This document shows positions 1 through 5,600 of a DNA stretch of 5,796 nucleotides, piece after piece; positions within the stretch are counted from its first letter, which is position 1; each line of letters starts with the position of its first letter. The position numbers and the translations under genes were made by a program. This DNA comes from JACDBE01 sp051002015 (GTDB lineage: Bacteria > Actinomycetota > Acidimicrobiia > Spongiisociales > UBA5794): the NCBI GenBank assembly GCA_051002015.1, contig JBPCMS010000082.1, positions 1 to 5,796 on the forward strand, in the 5' to 3' direction. Under the pieces are notes generated by a model. The model saw only the letters and a list, made by a program, of their open reading frames with translations. It was not told the DNA's origin and did not search any database.

Positions 1-567
1 CACGGTGAAGACCACCTGGGCGATCCGCATCGCCACCGCCGCCGAGTCGTCGTCGGCCTCGAACTCGCCGGACAGGTCGACCGTGGCCACCCCGTCATCG
101 ACGGTGACGCCCCGCAGGGTCGTGTCAGCGGGGATCTGGGTCGACAGCGCCGGCACCGAGCTGGCCTCGTCGGTGTTGGGGGCGGCGAGCAGGGCCTCGA
201 GAGCGACCTTGGCCGTCGCCGTGGTGTACGGAATCCGACGGTGCACCGGGACCAGGAAGGGCCCGCTGCGGGTGGGGTGACCCGCCTCGTCGATGTACAG
301 GTACACCGCAAGGTCGAGCGGTTCCCGGGGTGCGGTGGTGTCCGGCGCAACCGGGGCGGTGGTGGTCGGCGGCGGAACCGCCGTCGTGGTCGGTGCCGGG
401 GCCGCGGTCGTGGTCGGCGCCGGGGCCGCGGTCGTGGTGGTCGGGGCCGGGGCGGTGGTGGTGGCGGCGGCCGGAGGGATGGTGGTCGTGTCCCCGATCG
501 TGGTGCCGCCACCGCACCCTATCACCAGGAGGGCGAAAGCGGTGATGATCAGTCCGAAGCGCCGCAT
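1..567 (-). CDS. GerMN-domain lipoprotein (3' end beyond window)
   Basis: Read leftward from ATG at 567; 189 codons are open to the window edge, so the C-terminus is missing. Residues 1-18 form a lipoprotein signal peptide: Arg2-Arg3, a hydrophobic stretch, then lipobox VIGC with Cys18 as the lipidated residue. The mature protein should therefore be anchored on the outer face of the membrane. Residues about 19-83 are a Thr/Pro/Ala linker with repeated TTTAAPAP units. From about residue 85 the sequence fits a GerMN domain: a YLYID strand (89-93), a helix with ALEALLAAP, then the pair VTVDDGVATVDLSGEF and the start of the helix ending in IAQVVFT. GerMN domains occur in spore-germination GerM and actinobacterial lipoproteins such as LpqB; their role is poorly defined. 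The start is supported by GAAAGGA six bases upstream. The gene is divergent from the regulator to its right. Family assignment is firm; function is unknown. Confidence 0.9.
   Translation of the reverse strand, partial: MRRFGLIITAFALLVIGCGGGTTIGDTTTIPPAAATTTAPAPTTTTAAPAPTTTAAPAPTTTAVPPPTTTAPVAPDTTAPREPLDLAVYLYIDEAGHPTRSGPFLVPVHRRIPYTTATAKVALEALLAAPNTDEASSVPALSTQIPADTTLRGVTVDDGVATVDLSGEFEADDDSAAVAMRIAQVVFTV
383..454 (-). repeat. 24-bp tandem repeat encoding the lipoprotein linker
   Basis: Two in-phase 24-bp units (383-406 and 407-430) differ at one base. A third, diverged unit with three extra bases follows to about 454. Each unit encodes eight residues of the pattern T-T-T-A-A-P-A-P, so length changes by whole units keep the frame open. 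Such linkers are common as spacers between a lipid anchor and a folded domain. Confidence 0.75.
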
Positions 568-573
568 GGCGGG

Positions 574-580
574 TCCTTTC
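574..580 (-). promoter_or_regulatory. Ribosome binding site of the GerMN lipoprotein
   Basis: On the minus strand the sequence GAAAGGA lies six bases before the ATG at 567. It supports that start, which also places the signal peptide at the very N-terminus. Confidence 0.7.
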
Positions 581-731
581 GGTCGACTCTTCATGCCTGC
601 AGGATGACCTCGGGGCTTCACCGGCTCATCACCACCGGGTCACAGTCGTGTAACGACCCCAGGGCCTGAATCGCTCGGTTCCGCGGCATGGCCAGGGCGG
701 GCGAAGACCAGGGGACGCCCGGAAGACCCGC

Positions 732-779
732 TTCTTAGGACCGGAACGCGTCGCTCACTACGCGTTTCGGTCCTAAGAA
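732..779 (+). repeat. 48-bp palindromic element, copy 1
   Basis: Near-perfect inverted repeat: arm TTCTTAGGACCGGAACGCGT, an 8-base loop and the matching right arm. It gives 12 Watson-Crick pairs, one G-T wobble and 7 more pairs. The same element is at 2453-2500 (42 of 48 positions identical), and in both copies AATCG follows directly. The orientation is the same, with the downstream side facing a gene start. It has no T-run after the stem on either strand, so it is not a normal intrinsic terminator. It may be an operator or promoter element, or a small palindromic repeat family. Confidence 0.9.
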
Positions 780-859
780 AATCGCGCTGTGGGGCCCGTA
801 CGGCTCGTTCGGCTGGTCGGAGCCGATGTGGTGGTCTGGACCTCACAGCTCAAGTGGGA

Positions 860-865
860 TAGCGT
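860..865 (+). promoter_or_regulatory. Candidate -10 box for a leaderless regulator transcript
   Basis: TAGCGT fits the loose actinobacterial TAnnnT pattern and lies eight bases before the ATG at 874, which would then be at or near the first base of the mRNA. There is no Shine-Dalgarno sequence at normal distance from that ATG. I see no convincing -35 box. This is a weak call. Confidence 0.25.
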
Positions 866-873
866 TTCGATTC

Positions 874-2431
874 ATGGTCGGCCCGGACAACCGCACGCCG
901 TCCCATCCGCTCCGTTTGGTCGAGCTCCTCGCCTCGGTGTCGCTTGCCACGGATCTCGGGACCGGTCAGCCCCTCGGCCACGCCCTGCGCACCTGCACGA
1001 TCGCCACCGCCATCGCCGAGGAGATGGGGTGCGGTGCCGACGAGGTCCGCACCGTCCATCAGTTTGCGCTTCTCCGCTTCCTGGGTTGCACGTCCGACTC
1101 GGCGGAGACCGCCGCCATGGTCGGTGGTGACGACATAGGCTTTCTCGCCGCGATGGCTCCGGTCTTCATGGGCTCGGGTCGGGAGATGATGGGACGGTTC
1201 GTGCGCCGGGTCGGTGCCGGCCAGCCCCGGATGCGGCGCCTCCTGCTGGTTGCTCGTGGGCTCGCCGATCCGAAGGGCGACGAACGGTCGCTGTCCACGC
1301 ACTGCGAGGTCGCCGCCATGCTGGCCGGACGCGCCGGTCTGGAGCCGTCGGTGGTCGACGCCCTCGCCCATGCCTACGAGCGCTGGGACGGAAAGGGGTA
1401 CCCCGCCGGGCTCGAGGGCGACGAGATCCCCCTGGCGGTACGCGTCGTCGCGGTGGCTCGGGACGCCGACCTCGCAACCATGCTGGGCGACGACCCCGGG
1501 GAGTGGATGGGCGAGCGAACGGGCCGAGCGTACGACCCCTCGGTGGTCCAAGCCTTCGAGCGGGTGGGATCCGACGTGCGCATCGATCTCGACCAAGCAG
1601 ACGAGTGGGAGACCGCCCTGGCGGCCGAGCCGGAACCGGTGACCACCGTCGGGTCGGACACGCTCGATGCGGTGCTCACCTCCTTCGCCGATTTCGCCGA
1701 CCTCAAATCGCCCTGGATCCGCGGCCACTCCCGCAGGGTCGCCTCGCTCGCCGAGGAGGCGGGCCGCCACGCCGGACTCGACGCCGCCGCCTGCGAAGAT
1801 CTTCGGCGGGCGGGGCTTGTTCACGACCTCGGCCGGGTCGCCATCGAGAACGGGATCTGGGACAAGCCGGGTCCCCTCACCACTCCGGAGCGGGAACGGG
1901 TGCGGCTCCACGCCTACTTCAGAGCGGATCCTCGCCCCGTGCCGTCCGCTGGCCTCCCTCGTCAAGCCGGCGTCGTCGCACCACGAGCGCGCCGATGGGT
2001 CCGGGTACCACCGGTCGCTCCGTGCCGAGGCCCTGTCGCTCAGCGATCGGATCATGGCGGCGGCGGACGTGTTCGCCGCCCTGACCGCCGACCGGCCGCA
2101 CCGGTCTGCATTCACGGCAGACGATGCCGCCCGCATGCTCGAAGCGAACACCGCATCCGGCCTCGATGCGGACGCCGTCACCTGTGTGCTCGCCGCCGGC
2201 GGCCAGCGGGTGGCCCCCCCATCCCCCCGTTGGCCGGCCGATCTCACCGACCGAGAGGTCGAGGTGCTCCGGCTGATCGCCCGGGGCCGGTCGAACCGCG
2301 ACGTGGCCGAACGCCTGTACATCTCGGCGAAGACGGTCGGGCGCCACGTCGAGAACCTGTACACGAAGATCGGGGTCTCCTCGCGCGCCGCGGCCGCCGT
2401 CTTCGCCATGGAGCACAGGCTCCTCGACTGA
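874..2431 (+). pseudogene. HD-domain/LuxR-type regulator, split by a frameshift
   Basis: The full product would be about 519 residues, but it needs two reading frames. Residues 1-349 (874-1920) are in the first frame; the rest (1922-2431) is one base further on. The N-terminal HD-like region lacks a normal HD pair (HQFALLRFLGCT at that place) but keeps YERWDGKGYP at 168-177. The second HD region has His285 (GHSRRV), the His317-Asp318 pair (VHDLG) and NGIWDKPG in frame one, then HHERADGSGYH and SLSDRIMAAADVFAALT in frame two. The C-terminus (about 457-512) is a LuxR helix-turn-helix: LTDREVEVLRLIARG, SNRDVAERL, ISAKTVGRHV. HD-GYP relatives cleave cyclic di-GMP, but this family's substrate is not established. 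Frame one continues as Arg/Pro-rich nonsense to 2478. The disruption could be real decay, a sequencing error or, less likely, programmed frameshifting. Both halves still look conserved, which favours an error or a recent event. ATG 874 is preferred over ATG 826. Confidence 0.85.
1915..1924 (+). other. Frameshift point in the HD/LuxR regulator
   Basis: Frame one reads Tyr-Phe at TAC TTC (1915-1920) and then AGA GCG. Frame two resumes from GAG at 1922 with Glu-Arg-Ile-Leu. From my memory of this family the expected pattern is Tyr-x-Thr-Glu-Arg, so two bases appear to be missing after TTC A; one extra base would also explain it. Both frames are open for hundreds of bases around here, so the point is placed by protein similarity rather than by a stop codon. 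Confidence 0.75.
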
Positions 2432-2452
2432 GGATCGCCCGGGAAGCCCCGG

Positions 2453-2500
2453 TTCTTAGGATCGGAACGCGTTGCTGACGACGCGTTCGGGTCCTAAGAA
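2453..2500 (+). repeat. 48-bp palindromic element, copy 2
   Basis: Second copy of the element at 732-779, with the same length, orientation and following AATCG. Its stem has 18 Watson-Crick pairs, one T-G wobble and one G-G mismatch around an 8-base loop. Three of the six differences from copy 1 fall in the loop. One other turns the G-T wobble of copy 1 into a G-C pair. It begins 21 bases after the regulator stop (2429-2431) and ends 20 bases before the ATG of the SnoaL-like gene, so it occupies most of that gap. Confidence 0.9.
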
Positions 2501-2507
2501 AATCGTG

Positions 2508-2513
2508 TATCGT
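2508..2513 (+). promoter_or_regulatory. Candidate -10 box for a leaderless SnoaL-like transcript
   Basis: TATCGT matches TAnnnT and lies seven bases before ATG 2521. Any -35 box would fall inside the palindrome (for example TTCGGG at 2486-2491, a poor match). No Shine-Dalgarno sequence precedes the ATG. The layout resembles TAGCGT before the regulator ATG. Confidence 0.3.
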
Positions 2514-2520
2514 GACCGGT

Positions 2521-2910
2521 ATGGATCGCAGCGACGTGCAGCGCTGGCTCGACGATTACCTGACAGCGTGGCGCCTCAACCAGGCGGAACCCATCAAGGC
2601 CCTGTTCACCGAGGGTGCGGTGTACCGCAACCAGCCGTATGGGGGTGATGCCCGGGCCGAGTTGGGGCGGGCCGCCATCGCCGCCGAGTGGCTGGAGCAG
2701 CCGGACCAGCCCGATAGCTGGGAGGCCGCCTACGAGGTCTATGCCGTGGACGGGGATCGGGCCGTTGCGGTCGGGTACAGCCGGTATCTGGCAACCGACG
2801 ACGGCCCGGAGCGGACCTTCCACAACTGCTTCCTGCTGCGTTTCGCCAGCGACGGCCGCTGCGCCGAACTCACCGAGTACTACATGGAGGAGCAGCCGGC
2901 GGACTCGTGA
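2521..2910 (+). CDS. SnoaL-like / NTF2-fold family protein
   Basis: A 129-residue protein, the usual size for a single SnoaL-like domain (alpha+beta cone of the NTF2 superfamily). The start (DVQRWLDDYLTAWR) fits the first helix. It is followed by ALFTEGAVYRNQPY, the helix with AAIAAEWLEQ, then the strands with WEAAYEVYAVDGDRAVAVGYSRY, TFHNCFLLRFASDGRCAELTEYYME. Members include polyketide cyclases, isomerases and many binding proteins of unknown role, so no reaction can be given. No signal peptide or membrane segment is visible; it should be cytosolic. I chose ATG 2521; GTG at 2512 would add three residues. Neither has a ribosome binding site. The gene follows the regulator in the same direction and has its own palindrome directly upstream, so it may be transcribed separately and share control with the regulator. 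Confidence 0.85.
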   Translation: MDRSDVQRWLDDYLTAWRLNQAEPIKALFTEGAVYRNQPYGGDARAELGRAAIAAEWLEQPDQPDSWEAAYEVYAVDGDRAVAVGYSRYLATDDGPERTFHNCFLLRFASDGRCAELTEYYMEEQPADS

Positions 2911-3089
2911 CGCCCGATGCGGATGTCAGCCCCGCCGGTTGCGCTGCTTGGCCATGGTGTCTCCGGTTCTCCGCTCCGCTCGTCCGGGCACGTGACCTGA
3001 CTCCGGCCCCCAGGACCCGAGGAAGGATCTCTCTGCGTTGGCCGCGACGGCGGTGGGGCGCTGCGTAACGTTCCCCGGGAGCAAGCGAC

Positions 3090-3094
3090 GGAGG
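3090..3094 (+). promoter_or_regulatory. Ribosome binding site deciding the GTG start at 3103
   Basis: GGAGG, eight bases before GTG 3103. It fixes the start so that the protein begins VKGDFSR, matching the conserved beginning of DUF6519 proteins. Confidence 0.8.
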
Positions 3095-3102
3095 TCTCCG
3101 GG

Positions 3103-4761
3103 GTGAAGGGCGATTTCAGTCGGGCGCCGTTCCGGGCCGGCCATCGGTATGCGGCGGTCCTCCAGCAGCAGGGACGGGTGCAGTTGGACAGCGACTGGAA
3201 CGAGCAGTCGATGATCACGCTGGAGTTGATCCGCGGCGTGGTCGGGGACGTGGTGGGCTGGCATGGCGGACCGCCCGGCTCCGGGTTCGATGTCGCCCGC
3301 AGCACGAAAGGTTCCCTCACCGTCTGCCCCGGCCGGTACTACGTCGACGGGATCCTGGTCGCCGGCAGAGAGCAGGTGACGGTCGATCCGGTACCACCAG
3401 GTGCCGCCGCCGACGGCGACGGCAGACTGGTGTACCTCGATGTGTGGGAGCGTCTCGTCACCGCCGCCGAGGATCCCGACCTGGGCGACCCGGCACTGGG
3501 TGGCCCCGACACCACCGTTCGGACCGACATCGCATGTCAGGTATCGGTCATATGGGCGTCGCCGACGAGCCTGGAGGGCGGTGTGTCCGACCGGGACCGG
3601 TTCGTCGAGATGCTCGCCGGGAGCGGCGGGGGGCGGCGGCCGGGCCACGAGCCTGCGCTAACCCCGGACTCCGGGTATTCGGGTATGGAGAACCGGCTCT
3701 ACCGGGTCGAGATCCACGATGGGGGCGACCTCGGGACGGCCACGATGAAGTGGTCACGCCAGAACGCCTCGGTGGCCCGCCGGATCACGGGCTTCGAGGG
3801 ACGGCGGGTGGAGCTGGCGCCGTCGGCCGGCGGATCCGAGGCGAGCGGGTTCGAGGTGGGCGACCTCGTCGAGGTGGAGGCCTCCCCCACGGCTCAGCCC
3901 GGTCCCGGACCGCTGATCCGGCTCGAGGAGACGGCCGAGGATGCGGTCGTCCTCACCGATCCCGTCGATCTCGGCGCCGCCTTCGCCCTGCGGCGCTGGG
4001 ACGGTGGGCCGCTGCAGGTGGGCGCAGACAGGTGCGAGCTCGAGGATGGGATCGTGGTCCGTTTCAGCGGCGCCGACTACCGCACCGGCGACTACTGGCA
4101 GTTCCCCGCCCGGCCTGGTGTCGGCATCATCGACTGGCCAGAGGAGGAGGGCGTGCTGCAGCCGCGGTCGCCGGACGGCCCGATCCATCACTACGCACCG
4201 CTCGCCTTCGTGGATGTCGACGGGCACGTCGTCGACCTCCGCCGGTCGTTCCGCCCTTTGGCGGATGGTGACGTCACCGCCGATCCGACCACCACCAGCG
4301 GCGATCCCAGCTTCGTCTCGCTCGCCTTCCGGGACATCCCGGTTCCCGACTTCGCCGACGTGGTCGTCGTCCCACTACCGCCGGGCGCTCCGACCGATCC
4401 GACGGTGTGGGCACGGGCGATCTTCTCCGGCTCCGACGCCCCGGGGTGGGTGCGTGCGCTGCTCGCCCTGCGCCAGGCGCTGGTCGGGCTGATCGGAGTG
4501 CGGCGGGCCGGTCCTTCGGTGTTCGCCGTCTCCGAGGCGGTGGGCGAGGAGGCATTGATCGCCACCGATGACCGCCACCTCGACTTCCGGGTGGCGGTCG
4601 GTGTCGATGCGGGAGGTGGGCTGGTCAGGGTGACGACGGCGGTGCGGCTCCACGGAATCCGGGGCCGGCTGTACTTCGCCCCGGTACGGCTCCTCCACGC
4701 CCCGGTGGTGCAGACGATGACCCGCCGCGCCGCCCGCCGCATCGCCACAACCCGGCACTGA
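3103..4761 (+). CDS. DUF6519 domain fused to a DUF2867-like domain
   Basis: A 552-residue protein starting at GTG. Residues 1 to about 386 match DUF6519: KGDFSR at the start, QQQGRVQLDSDWNEQ (21-35), HGGPPGSGFDV, PGRYYVDGIL (76-85), YLDVWER, ENRLYRVEIH, KWSRQNAS, DYRTGDYWQFPAR and HHYAPLAF near 363. DUF6519 proteins often carry further repeat or beta-helix domains and are reported near phage-tail-like systems; their function is not known to me. From about residue 400 the sequence changes family: ADVVVVPLPPGAPTDPTVWARAIF, GWVRALLALRQALVGLIGVR, DDRHLDFRVAV and a final RLLHAPVVQTMTRRAARR. This fits DUF2867, which is known alone or as the C-terminal part of NAD-dependent epimerase-like proteins. 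No signal peptide or membrane helix is obvious. The gene stands alone, 192 bases after the SnoaL-like gene, and ends 12 bases before the tRNA fragment. Domain calls are from motif memory; the DUF2867 call is the less certain one. Confidence 0.88.
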   Translation: MKGDFSRAPFRAGHRYAAVLQQQGRVQLDSDWNEQSMITLELIRGVVGDVVGWHGGPPGSGFDVARSTKGSLTVCPGRYYVDGILVAGREQVTVDPVPPGAAADGDGRLVYLDVWERLVTAAEDPDLGDPALGGPDTTVRTDIACQVSVIWASPTSLEGGVSDRDRFVEMLAGSGGGRRPGHEPALTPDSGYSGMENRLYRVEIHDGGDLGTATMKWSRQNASVARRITGFEGRRVELAPSAGGSEASGFEVGDLVEVEASPTAQPGPGPLIRLEETAEDAVVLTDPVDLGAAFALRRWDGGPLQVGADRCELEDGIVVRFSGADYRTGDYWQFPARPGVGIIDWPEEEGVLQPRSPDGPIHHYAPLAFVDVDGHVVDLRRSFRPLADGDVTADPTTTSGDPSFVSLAFRDIPVPDFADVVVVPLPPGAPTDPTVWARAIFSGSDAPGWVRALLALRQALVGLIGVRRAGPSVFAVSEAVGEEALIATDDRHLDFRVAVGVDAGGGLVRVTTAVRLHGIRGRLYFAPVRLLHAPVVQTMTRRAARRIATTRH

Positions 4762-4773
4762 CACCGGGTGCAG

Positions 4774-4829
4774 CGGAGGGAGTGGGATTCGAACCCACGG
4801 GACCCGCTGGGGGCCCGGCAGTTTTCAAG
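4774..4829 (-). other. tRNA-Ser(UGA) 3' fragment, probable attachment-site scar
   Basis: On the minus strand this runs from the anticodon loop CTTGAAA (anticodon TGA at 4827-4825) through the 3' anticodon strand ACTGC. A long variable arm follows (GGGCCC, loop CCAGC, GGGTCC), as in class II tRNAs. Then come the T arm GTGGG-TTCGAAT-CCCAC, acceptor strand TCCCTCC and discriminator G; CCA is not encoded. The 5' half is absent: upstream bases do not complete the anticodon stem (3 of 5 match), and there is no D arm and no GGAGGGA acceptor strand. A tRNA cut at the anticodon loop is the classic product of tyrosine-recombinase integration. The displaced 3' part stays at one junction, so the element should lie to the right. 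Confidence 0.82.
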
Positions 4830-5346
4830 ATTGATGCGCCCCGATTCGCCGATCACGTACACACCAACGGCTATCGTCGCAATGCCTTGCGGCTCAACGG
4901 TTTCTGGCTGCTCGACATCTCGCATTCGTTCGCGGTCAATCACACCCCTTCTCATTCTGACGCGCCCCCAGCGCGCCCCGAGAATGACTCTCACCTCCTT
5001 CGTGCCAGGGTCCGGCCCCTGCTCGTGGACCATCGGCATCCGGCCAATCGACAGCCTGGAGCTAACACTTGTCAGGCGAGGCATCGCGGCGTCGAGGGGA
5101 TCGCGTGTGGCCATGTCCTGTTCAGCCGTCTGATCCGTAGTCAGGTCGGGGTGGTGACGGCTCGTGTCGTCGGGTGCCAGAGGCGTTGCGCTGCAAGGGT
5201 TCTCGGGTTCGGACTTGACGGTGCGTGTCGGCCCGTACGAGGTGATGCCGCCATGTTCGTGGTCAGTGTGTGGTCAGCCTGTCAGCGCCGGACCCTCGAC
5301 ACGCCTCATTGTGGGGCCAGAGCCGGCGTTCCCAGAACCTACAAGT
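4830..5346. other. Lower-GC stretch with no recognised gene, probable mobile DNA
   Basis: About 500 bases between the tRNA fragment and the gene remnant. Sampled lines are nearer 60% GC than the roughly 70% to the left (hand count). No frame matches a family I know. A minus-strand frame stays open from 5114 through the tRNA fragment, but it crosses the tRNA and the antisense of the DUF6519 gene, so it is not credible as one gene. A weak inverted repeat (TCATTCT at 4952-4958, AGAATGA at 4981-4987) and an 11-base-spaced pair of GTGGTCAG (5259-5266 and 5270-5277) are the only structure seen. Confidence 0.55.
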
Positions 5347-5496
5347 CTACGTTGATACGACCGGTCGAAGTCGAAGGCTGTCACCCGTCGAACAGCGCCG
5401 TCGCCACATAGGGGCGTCGTCGGCGAGGCGTTGCCGCACATACTCCTCGACAACCCGGTCGAGTGGAGCCGCCTCGATCTGGTGGCGCAACTCTTC
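5347..5496 (-). pseudogene. 3' remnant of an unknown gene cut by the IS21-type element
   Basis: On the minus strand, directly outside the likely IS end, the frame reads EELRHQIEAAPLDRVVEEY and then VRQRLADDAP, a helical, charged sequence with coding character. It then turns into MWRRRCSTGDS and stops at 5347-5349. Adding one C to the run of four C's at 5411-5414 gives instead ...DDAP-YVATALFDG and a stop at 5381-5383, which looks like a natural C-terminus. I infer a gene that lost its 5' part to the insertion and later lost one C. I do not recognise the family. Confidence 0.5.
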
Positions 5497-5517
5497 TGTC
5501 AAGGGTCAGCAGGTTCC

Positions 5518-5586
5518 GCGCGGTGGCGGTCATGAGAACTGCGCGGTGATGGCCACGAGTTCCGCGCGGTGACGGCCACCAGTTCT
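5518..5586. repeat. Three 23-bp direct repeats at the IS21-type end
   Basis: Units at 5518-5540, 5541-5563 and 5564-5586 share the core GCGCGGTGRYGGYCAYSAG followed by four variable bases. The period is exactly 23. They lie between the istB stop and the element boundary, where IS21 elements carry multiple transposase-binding repeats. Confidence 0.85.
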
Positions 5587-5600
5587 GCAGTTGGGTGTGG

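Larger units (their letters stand above)
568..873. other. Divergent intergenic region
   Basis: About 300 bases between the left-reading lipoprotein gene and the right-reading regulator. No reading frame here looks coding. The clear content is the 48-bp palindrome at 732-779 (listed separately). An in-frame ATG at 826 would extend the regulator by 16 residues, but that extension (MWWSGPHSSSG...) looks unlike the rest of the protein. Promoters for both genes must lie here, but none is certain. Confidence 0.6.

Noticed and set aside
732..779. Palindrome as an intrinsic terminator
   Set aside because: No run of T follows the stem on either strand; on the plus strand it is followed by AATCG and on the minus strand by GCGGGTC.
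850..2409. Open minus-strand frame of 519 codons opposite the regulator
   Set aside because: It mirrors a gene with conserved HD and LuxR motifs on the plus strand and has no recognisable domain itself; long antisense frames are expected at this GC content.
732..2500. Palindromes read as integron attC sites around a gene cassette
   Set aside because: attC ends need GTTRRRY/RYYYAAC core sites; here the ends are CTTAGGA/TCCTAAG and the stem is almost unbroken, without the extrahelical bases of attC.
2926..2955. Tiny minus-strand frame MAKQRNRRG with GGAG five bases upstream of its ATG
   Set aside because: Nine codons cannot be told from chance; kept only as a possible leader peptide if a transcript were found there.
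2926..3648. Minus-strand frame of 240 codons opposite the start of the DUF6519 gene
   Set aside because: The plus-strand frame carries conserved family motifs and a good ribosome site; this one is a shadow.
4750..4769. Six-pair inverted repeat ACCCGG/CCGGGT across the stop of the DUF6519 gene as a terminator
   Set aside because: The stem is short and no T-run follows.
4191..5114. Minus-strand open frame running through the tRNA fragment into the DUF6519 gene
   Set aside because: It crosses a tRNA fragment and the antisense of a well-supported gene. The upstream part (with a GGAGG near 4997) is kept only as part of the unresolved region.
4782..5411. Plus-strand frame starting MGFEPTGPAGGPAVF
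   Set aside because: Its start is the antisense of the tRNA-Ser fragment, a familiar false translation, and the rest matches nothing.
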